Part shown: piece after piece, positions 16,681-23,280 of the stretch | Position numbering within the stretch: position 1 is the stretch's first letter | How the letters are laid out: each line of letters starts with the position of its first letter | Assembly (NCBI GenBank): GCA_902809985.1 | Contig: CADDXC010000002.1 | Coordinates: 186,001-250,000 of the forward strand | Direction: 5' to 3' | Length of the DNA: 64,000 bases | DNA from: Clostridiaceae bacterium BL-3 | GTDB taxonomy: Bacteria; Bacillota; Clostridia; Clostridiales; Clostridiaceae | Notes under the pieces: model-generated | The model's input: only the letters and a program-made list of their open reading frames with translations | What the model was told of the DNA's origin: nothing | Database searches by the model: none | Position numbers and translations under genes: made by a program

Positions 16681-18072
16681 ATGTCAGACAAAGAGATAAG
16701 AGATTATATTGACACGGTAAAAGAGGCAAGGGATTATATTAGCAGGGTATTGGAAAAGGTGAGGAAAAGAGATAAGGATGAGCCTGAATTCTTACAAACA
16801 GTAGAAGAAGTTTTAGGATCCATAGGACCAGTATTTGAGAAGCATCCTGAATATATGGAACAAAATCTTTTGGAAAGATTCTGTGAACCTGAAAGACAGA
16901 TAGTTTTTAGAGTTCCCTGGGTAGATGACAATGGCAAGGTACAGGTCAACAGGGGATTTAGAGTCCAATTTAATGGCTGCATAGGACCATATAAAGGAGG
17001 ACTTAGATTTCACTCATCTGTTTATATAGGCATTATTAAATTTTTAGGATTCGAACAAATACTCAAAAATTCACTTACAGGCCTTCCAATAGGTGGAGCT
17101 AAAGGTGGTTCTGACTTTGATCCAAGAGGTAAATCCGATAATGAAGTAAGAAGATTCTGCGAGAGCTTTATGACTGAATTGTACAGACATATAGGACCGG
17201 ATGTAGATGTTCCTGCCGGAGATATAGGTGTAGGAGCAAGGGAAGTAGGATATTTATATGGACAGTACAGAAGATTAAAAGGTGTGTTTGAAAACGGTGT
17301 TATTACAGGAAAAGGCTTATCTTATGGTGGAAGTTTAGTAAGACCTGAAGCAACTGGGTATGGCGCAACTTATTTCTGTCAGGAAATTCTCAAACATGAA
17401 GGAACTGATTTAAAAGGTAAGACCGTGGCTGTATCGGGATTTGGAAATGTTGCATGGGGTGTATGCAAAAAAGTTGCACAATTAGGTGGAAAAGCTGTAA
17501 CTATTTCTGGGCCGGATGGATACATCTATGATCCAGAGGGAATAGTTACTGATGAAAAAATAAATTACCTGCTTGAGATGCGTGCTTCCGGAAGAGATAA
17601 AGTAAAAGATTATGCCGACAAGTTTGGTGTTAAATTCTTCCCTAATGAAAAACCATGGGGAGTTAAAGTTGACATAGTAATGCCGTGTGCTACTCAAAAC
17701 GACATTCATCTGGAACATGCAAAACAGATAGTGGCAAATGGTATAAAATTTGTATGTGAAGTTGCCAATATGCCTTGCACTAATGAAGCTGAACAATATT
17801 TCTTAAAGAATGATATAATACTTGGACCTTCAAAAGCAGTCAATGCAGGTGGAGTTGCAACTTCAGCACTTGAGATGGCACAAAACAGTGAAAGATTATC
17901 CTGGTCAGCAGAAGAAGTTGACGAAAAACTCCATAACATAATGGTTAATATATATAACAATTGTAAAAATGCATCTAAGGAATACGGATTTGGATATAAC
18001 CTGCTGGCAGGAGCTAACATTGCCGGATTTGTAAAAGTGGCAGATGCAATGTATGCACAGGGAATATACTAA
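16681..18072 (+). CDS. gdhA: Glutamate dehydrogenase
   Basis: This 463-residue hexameric-type enzyme oxidatively deaminates glutamate to 2-oxoglutarate and ammonia, or the reverse. Motifs are GCIGPYKGGLRFHSSV, the glutamate-binding lysine segment GLPIGGAKGGSDFDP, the catalytic Asp region VPAGDIGVGAREVGYL, and the nucleotide-binding VAVSGFGNVAWG with SGPDGYIYDPEGI after it. The Ser/Gly after the second beta strand is typical of clostridial hexameric GDHs, but NAD versus NADP use is not certain from sequence. The ATG has GAGGAGG 11 bases upstream. In this setting it would regenerate 2-oxoglutarate for GabT and supply reducing power for 4-hydroxybutyrate dehydrogenase. It is driven by a predicted sigma-54 promoter. 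Confidence 0.95.
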   Translation: MSDKEIRDYIDTVKEARDYISRVLEKVRKRDKDEPEFLQTVEEVLGSIGPVFEKHPEYMEQNLLERFCEPERQIVFRVPWVDDNGKVQVNRGFRVQFNGCIGPYKGGLRFHSSVYIGIIKFLGFEQILKNSLTGLPIGGAKGGSDFDPRGKSDNEVRRFCESFMTELYRHIGPDVDVPAGDIGVGAREVGYLYGQYRRLKGVFENGVITGKGLSYGGSLVRPEATGYGATYFCQEILKHEGTDLKGKTVAVSGFGNVAWGVCKKVAQLGGKAVTISGPDGYIYDPEGIVTDEKINYLLEMRASGRDKVKDYADKFGVKFFPNEKPWGVKVDIVMPCATQNDIHLEHAKQIVANGIKFVCEVANMPCTNEAEQYFLKNDIILGPSKAVNAGGVATSALEMAQNSERLSWSAEEVDEKLHNIMVNIYNNCKNASKEYGFGYNLLAGANIAGFVKVADAMYAQGIY

Positions 18073-18120
18073 TTAGCTTTTCAAAAGTTTTTAAAATTAA
18101 ACAGTTTATGAATGATTAAA

Positions 18121-18155
18121 AAGAAACAGATTCAAATTTATTGAATTTGTTTCTT
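18121..18155 (+). terminator. Terminator of gdh
   Basis: A 15-bp stem (18121-18135 with 18141-18155: AAGAAACAGATTCAA with TTGAATTTGTTTCTT, one G-U) has a 5-base loop and is followed by TCTTATATAT. It lies about 50 bases after the gdh stop. Confidence 0.8.
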
Positions 18156-18164
18156 TCTTATATA

Positions 18165-18196
18165 TGTAACATACAATTACTCTAGTTTATGTTACA
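18165..18196. repeat. Inverted repeat upstream of the permease activator sites
   Basis: TGTAACATA (18165-18173) and TATGTTACA (18188-18196) are perfect 9-bp arms with a 14-base spacer, ending 2 bases before the first activator site. It may be a second hairpin after gdh or a protein site. Confidence 0.4.
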
Positions 18197-18198
18197 CC

Positions 18199-18234
18199 TA
18201 TTCATAAATGAATAGAAAAAGTTATAAATGAATA
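18199..18234. promoter_or_regulatory. Tandem upstream activator sites (permease)
   Basis: TATTCATAAATGAATA (18199-18214) is identical to the site at 16386. AAGTTATAAATGAATA (18219-18234) starts exactly 20 bp later. They lie 180-215 bp before the permease sigma-54 promoter. Confidence 0.65.
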
Positions 18235-18275
18235 GAACGTCAAGTGTGAAATTGTAATAATACATGATAAAAGAG

Positions 18276-18291
18276 TATTCAAATTTGAATA
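18276..18291. promoter_or_regulatory. Upstream activator site, proximal copy (permease)
   Basis: TATTCAAATTTGAATA is a perfect 16-bp palindrome with full TATTCA-N4-TGAATA arms. It lies between the tandem pair and the sigma-54 promoter. Confidence 0.55.
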
Positions 18292-18414
18292 AGGACACAG
18301 GACAAAATCAATAAGTCAGGTATTAGATGGACTAAGATGTACAAAATTAGAAGACTATTAAGAAATTGGCAGTATTAGCGGTGATAGTGTTGGGATAGAT
18401 AATTTTTCAAAATT

Positions 18415-18430
18415 TGGCATAGAGGTTGCT
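18415..18430 (+). promoter_or_regulatory. Sigma-54 promoter of the permease-GNAT-4hbD genes
   Basis: TGGCATAGAGGTTGCT matches TGGCAY-N5-TTGCT exactly with 12-base spacing. The predicted start near 18441 gives a 72-nt leader for the permease. No other promoter is evident before 4hbD. Confidence 0.85.
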
Positions 18431-18442
18431 TTAAATAATATT

Positions 18443-18456
18443 GTGAATGCATTGAA
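18443..18456. promoter_or_regulatory. GTGAATGCATTCAC-like element at the permease transcription start
   Basis: GTGAATGCATTGAA keeps the GTGAATGCATT part of the gabT palindrome at about +3 to +16 of the predicted transcript. Confidence 0.45.
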
Positions 18457-18512
18457 AATTTATGAAATTAAAATAAGAGTTCCAATAAAAGATTTGAAAG
18501 GAGTACCAAGTT

Positions 18513-19889
18513 ATGAGCGATGAAGGTATAAAATTAAAGGAACCCACTAATGAGTTAAAGAGAATATTACCTTTAAGATCTTTAGTATTTTATGGAATAG
18601 CAATGATTATACCCATGACGATTTTTACTACCTATGGTATTGCAACCACAAGAACGCATGGAATGGTATCGTTCACTTATACAATTGCTACAATAGGGAT
18701 GGCTTTTACGGCATTTAGTTATTCAAAAATGGTTAAAAAATATCCTATGGCAGGATCAGCTTACACATATGTATCTAAATCCATGAATCCCTATGTTGGA
18801 TTTTTTGGAGGATGGGTGCTTTTGCTTGCATATATGGTTTTGCCGATGCTGAATTATGTTGTAATGGGAATTTATTTTTCAAACTTGATACCTCAGATTC
18901 CTGCATCAGTATTTATTGTAGCCGCAATAATTGTTGTTACATGGGTGAATTACCGGGGTATAAAACTTGCTACAATTGTAGATACCGTTCTTGTATTGCT
19001 TCAGTTAGTGTTTTTGGCTGTATTTTTCATTATGGTAATCAAATATATTTTAAGGGGAGGAGGAGCTGGTACACTGGTGGATTCTAAAGCTTATTTCAAT
19101 CCTACAGAATTTTTTAAACCAGGTGTTGGCATGCCTGCTATATTATCCGGCGCATCTATGTTGGCACTTTCTTTCCTCGGATTTGATGCTATTGCCACTT
19201 TAAGTGAAGAGGCAATTAATCCTGAAAAAAATGTTGGCAAGGCTATCATAATAGCATGTGTTGGTGCAGGATGTGGTTTTATAATTGCAATGTATTTTCT
19301 GCAGCTTGCCTGGCCGAATGCATTTTTTGAAATAGCTAATAAAGATTCTGCAGCAGTTGAATTAATAACTAGGGTCACCCACTCCATGGGAATGAAGATT
19401 TTTTTCACTGCTACTTTTGGTGCAGGACTTTTTATATCATCATTAACGGGAGTTGCCTCAGGCGCAAGAATACTTTATGGTATGGGTAAAAATGGAATAT
19501 TGCCACATAGGATATTTGGGAAAGTACACCCCAAATATAAAACGCCTATGTACAGTATTTTAATAATGGGGTTGCTTGGCTTAATAGCAATAGTTATTTC
19601 ATTGGAAAATGTTACGGCAACAGTAAACTTTGGTTCGCTGCTTGCGTTTGTTTTTGTTAATTTGTCGGTTGTGGCTCAATATTTTATTAGAGATAATAAG
19701 AAAAAGGGTATGGATATTATAAAATATCTGATTGCACCTCTTTGTGGAGCGCTTATATGTTTTTTCATTTGGGCAAAGGTGGATACGCCATCCAAAATAG
19801 TTGGTTTTAGCTGGATAATATTGGGGCTGGTTTATTTAGCCATTAAGACAAAGTTTTTCAGAGAATTGCCACCTGAAATAATGGAATAG
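18513..19889 (+). CDS. APC-superfamily amino acid/amine permease
   Basis: This 458-residue polytopic membrane protein has about 12 hydrophobic segments and typical APC landmarks: the unwound first helix GIAMIIPMTIFTTYGIA, YPMAGSAYTYVSKSMNPYVGFFGGW, and SFLGFDAIATLSEEAINPEKNVGKAI. This subgroup resembles putrescine/amino-acid importers. In context it likely imports GABA, glutamate or a polyamine. The ATG has AAAGGAG 11 bases upstream. It is followed 46 bp later by the GNAT gene and then by 4hbD on the same strand, probably one operon from the sigma-54 promoter at 18415. The exact substrate cannot be told from sequence. Confidence 0.88.
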   Translation: MSDEGIKLKEPTNELKRILPLRSLVFYGIAMIIPMTIFTTYGIATTRTHGMVSFTYTIATIGMAFTAFSYSKMVKKYPMAGSAYTYVSKSMNPYVGFFGGWVLLLAYMVLPMLNYVVMGIYFSNLIPQIPASVFIVAAIIVVTWVNYRGIKLATIVDTVLVLLQLVFLAVFFIMVIKYILRGGGAGTLVDSKAYFNPTEFFKPGVGMPAILSGASMLALSFLGFDAIATLSEEAINPEKNVGKAIIIACVGAGCGFIIAMYFLQLAWPNAFFEIANKDSAAVELITRVTHSMGMKIFFTATFGAGLFISSLTGVASGARILYGMGKNGILPHRIFGKVHPKYKTPMYSILIMGLLGLIAIVISLENVTATVNFGSLLAFVFVNLSVVAQYFIRDNKKKGMDIIKYLIAPLCGALICFFIWAKVDTPSKIVGFSWIILGLVYLAIKTKFFRELPPEIME

Positions 19890-19935
19890 GTTTATAGGAT
19901 GGAAGTATTAATCGATTAGGGAAGGGATTTGAAAG

Positions 19936-20436
19936 ATGGAAGTCATAAAAACAAAAAATCCAAGATTTACAATTAGATTTGCAGTACCAGGGGAAGCTGA
20001 AATGGTTTTGGAGTTTATGAGAAAGCTCGGTGCGTATCAGAAAATGTCTGATAAGATTACAGCTACTGAAGAAGATATTTATAAATTATTGTCAGATAAA
20101 AAAGGCGGGGCGATTTTTGGAGATTATGATGGAAAAACTGTAGCATTTATCTATTTTTGCCGTAACTCTTCGGCCTTCATAGGGCAGGCAGGTATTTATA
20201 TAGACGGATTCTATGTTGATGAGACTATGAGATTTAAGGGATTGGGAAAAATTATGATGTCTTTTATGTCTAGATTTGCAATTGAATCAGACTGCAGGAG
20301 ATTGGAGTGGGGATGCCTAAATTGGAATACTCCATCTATTAAATTTTATAAAGATAGGGGAGCCGTGGCTGTTGATACCATGACTGTGTATAGGCTTCCT
20401 CCAGACAAGCTAAAGGAAAATGCGGCTCTATTTTAG
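19936..20436 (+). CDS. GNAT N-acetyltransferase, diamine-acetyltransferase-like
   Basis: This 166-residue GNAT-fold acetyltransferase should transfer acetyl from acetyl-CoA to an amine. It has the acetyl-CoA-binding motif around DETMRFKGLGKIMMSFMSRFA (landmark RFKGLGKIM) and the typical C-terminal WNTPSIKFYKDRGAVAVDTMTVYRL (landmark NTPSIKFYKDRGA), as in spermidine/diamine N-acetyltransferases. Its place between an amine/amino-acid permease and 4-hydroxybutyrate dehydrogenase suggests a small amine or omega-amino acid as acceptor. Possibilities are putrescine (a GABA precursor) or GABA itself; this is inference. The ATG has GGGAAGGGATTTG upstream. Confidence 0.85.
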   Translation: MEVIKTKNPRFTIRFAVPGEAEMVLEFMRKLGAYQKMSDKITATEEDIYKLLSDKKGGAIFGDYDGKTVAFIYFCRNSSAFIGQAGIYIDGFYVDETMRFKGLGKIMMSFMSRFAIESDCRRLEWGCLNWNTPSIKFYKDRGAVAVDTMTVYRLPPDKLKENAALF

Positions 20437-20521
20437 TAATGAGATATAGTCTAAAAGTTTTATAGAAATAAAAAACTTATTACAGAGTTTTAAAATAAAT
20501 AGATAAGGAGAAGTGTTAAAA

Positions 20522-21631
20522 ATGTTTAGATTAGTACCTGATATTTATAAATTTGATACAGCGGAAGAATTTATGAAATCTTTTCATATTGGTAAAGGGG
20601 ACTGCATAGTAACAAATGAATTTTTATACAAGCCTTTTTTAGAAAAATATGATGAGGGTGCAGACAGCATATTTCAAGAAAAATATGGTGCTGGTGAACC
20701 CTCCGATGAAATGATAAATGCTATAATTAAAGACATAGGAGACAAAAAATACAATAGAATTATTGCTGTTGGTGGAGGAACTGTAATAGATATATCTAAG
20801 GTACTTAGTCTTAAATATACCGATGATTCCCTGGATTTATTTGATGGGAAAGTTCCTTTGGTAAAAGATAAAGAATTAATTATTGTACCTACTACTTGCG
20901 GCACGGGCTCTGAAGTTACCAATGTATCTGTTGCTGAACTTAAGAGCAAACATACAAAGAAAGGTATAGCTTCTGATGAACTATATGCCAGCCATGCAGT
21001 ACTTGTGCCTGAAATGGTGAAGGGGCTGCCATATAAATTTTTTGTAACGAGTTCTGTTGATGCATTAATACATGCGACAGAATCCTATGTGTCACCAAAA
21101 GCCAACCCATATACTAAAATGTTTAGTGTAAAGGCAATAGAATTAATTTTGAATGGATATATTAAGATAGTTGACAGAGGAGAAAGTTATAGGACTGAAA
21201 TAATTGATGATTTTGTACTGGGAAGTAATTATGCGGGCATAGCTTTTGGAAATGCAGGGTGTGGTGCTGTTCATGCTCTTTCATATCCTATTGGAGGTAA
21301 CTATCATGTGCCTCATGGAGAAGCAAATTATTTATTTTTTACAGAAATATTTAAAACCTATTATAAAAAGAATCCTGATGGTAATATAAGAAATATAAAT
21401 AAAATGCTTATTAACATATTGGGATGTGATGGAAACAATGTATATGACAGCCTGTCAGGACTTTTGGATAAACTTCTTCCAAGGAAAAAATTGAGGGAGT
21501 ATGGAATGAAGAAAGAGGAAATTGAAATTTTTACAGATCAAGTAATTGAAGGACAACAAAGATTGCTGGTAAATAATTATGAACCCCTATCAAGAGAGGA
21601 TATAATAAACATATACAGAAGATTATATTAG
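20522..21631 (+). CDS. 4hbD: 4-Hydroxybutyrate dehydrogenase (iron-containing alcohol dehydrogenase family)
   Basis: This 369-residue type III (Fe-dependent) alcohol dehydrogenase reduces succinate semialdehyde to 4-hydroxybutyrate with NADH. It starts FRLVPDIYKFDTAEEFMK and has RIIAVGGGTVIDISKVL, PTTCGTGSEVTNVSV and the metal-ligand regions DALIHATESYVSP and GAVHALSYPIGG with HVPHGEANY. As I recall it, it is very similar throughout to the Clostridium kluyveri 4HbD. The in-frame GTG at 20513 is only 2 bases from AAGGAG, so ATG 20522 is preferred. It closes the permease-GNAT-4hbD group and is followed by a bidirectional terminator. Confidence 0.93.
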   Translation: MFRLVPDIYKFDTAEEFMKSFHIGKGDCIVTNEFLYKPFLEKYDEGADSIFQEKYGAGEPSDEMINAIIKDIGDKKYNRIIAVGGGTVIDISKVLSLKYTDDSLDLFDGKVPLVKDKELIIVPTTCGTGSEVTNVSVAELKSKHTKKGIASDELYASHAVLVPEMVKGLPYKFFVTSSVDALIHATESYVSPKANPYTKMFSVKAIELILNGYIKIVDRGESYRTEIIDDFVLGSNYAGIAFGNAGCGAVHALSYPIGGNYHVPHGEANYLFFTEIFKTYYKKNPDGNIRNINKMLINILGCDGNNVYDSLSGLLDKLLPRKKLREYGMKKEEIEIFTDQVIEGQQRLLVNNYEPLSREDIINIYRRLY

Positions 21632-21692
21632 TATAATTAAAGTTATGAGCATGTTGGGTTCAGGATGTCATTATTTTTATTAGGTATAAAAT

Positions 21693-21734
21693 AAGCATAG
21701 GTATCTATCACATCAGTGGTAGACATCTATGCTT
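21693..21734. terminator. Bidirectional terminator after 4hbD
   Basis: AAGCATAG (21693-21700) pairs with CTATGCTT (21727-21734), and an imperfect inner stem continues to a short ATCA loop. T-rich sequence follows on the plus side (ATCTTTTAG) and A-rich sequence precedes, so it may serve both converging genes. Confidence 0.75.
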
Positions 21735-21792
21735 ATCTTTTAGATATAATCCCCATTTTACACAGATTTTAGTAATACCCTCTTATGTAGAA

Positions 21793-22194
21793 TTAAAATT
21801 TTATTTCTTTAGAATTTTCCCCTGTTAAATCTGAAACTGTTGCTGTACCGTGTTCAATATAGAATATTTTAAAAATAGGATTATCTGAAGATTTGTATAA
21901 TTTTTTTACCAGTTCTGACGAATTTAATACCAATTCTTTTTTGTCTTTATCATCGGAAAATATAACTTTTCCACTTATTCTTCCTGTGATCATATCCTTT
22001 GATGTGGTGCTGTATTCAATATACGGTGATTCGACCAGTTGTTTATAAACTTTCTTTGTGCTGTTAGTACAGAAATAGAGCTTACCTTTATCCCAGGTCA
22101 TAAATCCAAAGGGCCTTACTCTGGGTTTTCCATTATCCACAGTTGCCAGGAATCCAAATCCATTTTCTTTAAAAAGTTTTATTATCTCGTCCAT
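21793..22194 (-). CDS. Pyridoxamine 5'-phosphate oxidase-family flavoprotein
   Basis: This 133-residue protein has the split-barrel flavin-binding fold of PNPOx-like proteins: FLATVDNGKPRVRPFGFMTWDKGKLYFCTNSTKKVYKQL region (landmarks GKPRVRPFGF and LYFCTNSTKKVY), then YIEYSTTSKD. Such proteins bind FMN or F420-type flavins and are often small reductases of unknown substrate. It is too short and divergent for biosynthetic PdxH. It is divergent from an HxlR regulator across a 107-bp region with a strong palindrome, a common arrangement in which the regulator controls the flavoprotein. Confidence 0.85.
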   Translation of the reverse strand: MDEIIKLFKENGFGFLATVDNGKPRVRPFGFMTWDKGKLYFCTNSTKKVYKQLVESPYIEYSTTSKDMITGRISGKVIFSDDKDKKELVLNSSELVKKLYKSSDNPIFKIFYIEHGTATVSDLTGENSKEIKF

Positions 22195-22270
22195 TTAATT
22201 TTCCTCCTTGATTTTTTATTTATTATAAATATAATATAATTATATGTTTAATATTACAAGTACGCATATT

Positions 22271-22294
22271 TATATTACATAGTCATGTAATATA
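22271..22294. promoter_or_regulatory. Palindromic operator between the flavoprotein and HxlR genes
   Basis: TATATTACAT (22271-22280) and ATGTAATATA (22285-22294) are perfect 10-bp arms around AGTC. The site lies just before the HxlR gene and is a likely HxlR-binding operator by position. Confidence 0.65.
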
Positions 22295-22301
22295 GACTAT
22301 T

Positions 22302-22739
22302 ATGAAAGGACAAGGATTTGAATTGAATGATAAAGTTAAATTTTGCCCTGTATCTTCAGCTCAAAATGTATTGATGGGGAAATGGAAACTGCCGATTTTG
22401 TGGGCTCTTCACAATAAGACAATGCGTTTTAATCAGCTTCAGAAATTGATGACCACTATTTCCAGGGGAGTACTCACGCAGCAGTTAAGAGAACTTGAAC
22501 GTGACAAACTTGTAAATAGAAAGGTATATAGAGAAGTGCCGCCTAGAGTAGAATATTCTTTAACGGAAATCGGCAGAAGCTTTATTCCTGTAATGATTGA
22601 AATTATAAAGTGGGGAACAGAATATATTAAAAAAACTAAAAAATGCAGTATGGATGTTTGTATATTGAATGGATTTCCATGTGAAGAGTGCTATAGAAGT
22701 GTTACTGGTATATCGTGCAGAACAAAGGATATTCACTAA
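22302..22739 (+). CDS. HxlR-family winged-helix regulator
   Basis: This 145-residue regulator has the HxlR signature: an N-terminal CPVSSAQNVLMGKWKLPILWAL, RFNQLQKLMTTISRGVLTQQLRELERDKLV (landmark ISRGVLTQQLRELE) as the recognition region, and PPRVEYSLTEIGRSF as the wing. Extra Cys residues at the C terminus (CSMDVCILNGFPCEEC) may bind metal or sense redox/electrophiles; this is inference. ATG 22302 has no ribosome site and is 7 bases from the palindrome. A TTG at 22323 behind AAGGA is an alternative start that removes 7 residues. It is divergent from the PNPOx-like gene. Confidence 0.87.
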   Translation: MKGQGFELNDKVKFCPVSSAQNVLMGKWKLPILWALHNKTMRFNQLQKLMTTISRGVLTQQLRELERDKLVNRKVYREVPPRVEYSLTEIGRSFIPVMIEIIKWGTEYIKKTKKCSMDVCILNGFPCEECYRSVTGISCRTKDIH

Positions 22740-22773
22740 AATACTTCAGCTGAGAAAATTTTATTGCAAAGAC

Positions 22774-22815
22774 GGGAACGGGTATAGATTTCTCACAAAT
22801 CTGTATCCGTTTCCC
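22774..22815. terminator. Bidirectional terminator between converging genes
   Basis: A long near-perfect stem, GGGAACGGGTATAGATTT (22774-22791) with AAATCTGTATCCGTTTCCC (22797-22815), separates the HxlR gene (+) from the two small minus-strand genes. Confidence 0.75.
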
Positions 22816-22833
22816 AGTAAAATTGAGGTTTGG

Positions 22834-22965
22834 TTATACTCCATGTTTTGTGGAGTGTTTTTTGCTGTTCCTATTATGATTTTTTGCTTCCTCCGTAATA
22901 GGGGTGTTTCCCTTGGATTTTTTAATCCTGGTCTTTTTACTGTCCGGCTGGCTGTCCTTTGACAT
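22834..22965 (-). CDS. Small basic protein of unknown function (43 aa)
   Basis: This short frame starts with ATG behind AGAGGTGATGAAA, a good ribosome site, and encodes a very hydrophilic, Lys/Asn/Ser-rich 43-residue protein (SKDSQPDSKKTRIKKSKG at its N terminus) without hydrophobic segments. It follows the 50-aa frame at 22981-23133 by 15 bp, so the two form a mini-operon. It resembles small clostridial proteins of unknown, possibly spore-related, function. I do not recognise it firmly. Confidence 0.6.
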   Translation of the reverse strand: MSKDSQPDSKKTRIKKSKGNTPITEEAKNHNRNSKKHSTKHGV

Positions 22966-22980
22966 TTTCATCACCTCTCT

Positions 22981-23133
22981 CTATATCAATCCTGCATCTT
23001 TCTTTCCTGTTTTGGCCTTGCCCTGGATTTCAGGTATAGGTTTTTCCCTGTTTTTTTTGAACTTGGTTTTTCTATTGCTTTCAGTTCCATGGGGCTGTTT
23101 TGGATCTGGTCTTCTCATCCCTGCTTTAGCCAT
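22981..23133 (-). CDS. Small basic protein, clostri-philic-family-like (50 aa)
   Basis: A strong AGGAGG site lies 7 bases before the ATG of this 50-residue, Lys/Arg-rich protein, which begins MAKAGMRRPDPKQPHGTES and ends with IPEIQGKAKTGKKDAGLI. The RRPDPKQPHGTES and PEIQGKAKTG pattern reminds me of the small protein family that databases name clostri-philic. Its function is unknown. It is the first gene of a two-gene unit with the 43-aa frame. Lack of hydrophobic segments suggests a soluble, perhaps nucleic-acid- or spore-associated protein. Confidence 0.65.
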   Translation of the reverse strand: MAKAGMRRPDPKQPHGTESNRKTKFKKNREKPIPEIQGKAKTGKKDAGLI

Positions 23134-23280
23134 TTAATATCCTCCTAAACTTTTAAAATATATATTATTTTTTACACAATTTCAATATGGTATGCATATT
23201 TTTTGTAATTAAATTTAAGTAATATTATTTGAACAAAATTGAAAAGATATATATGGATAAAATCATGAAAGAGAGGCGAA

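Noticed and set aside
22669-23137. Plus-strand frames of 97 and 77 codons downstream of the HxlR gene
   Set aside because: They are hydrophobic antisense shadows of the two small basic minus-strand genes, which have strong ribosome sites.
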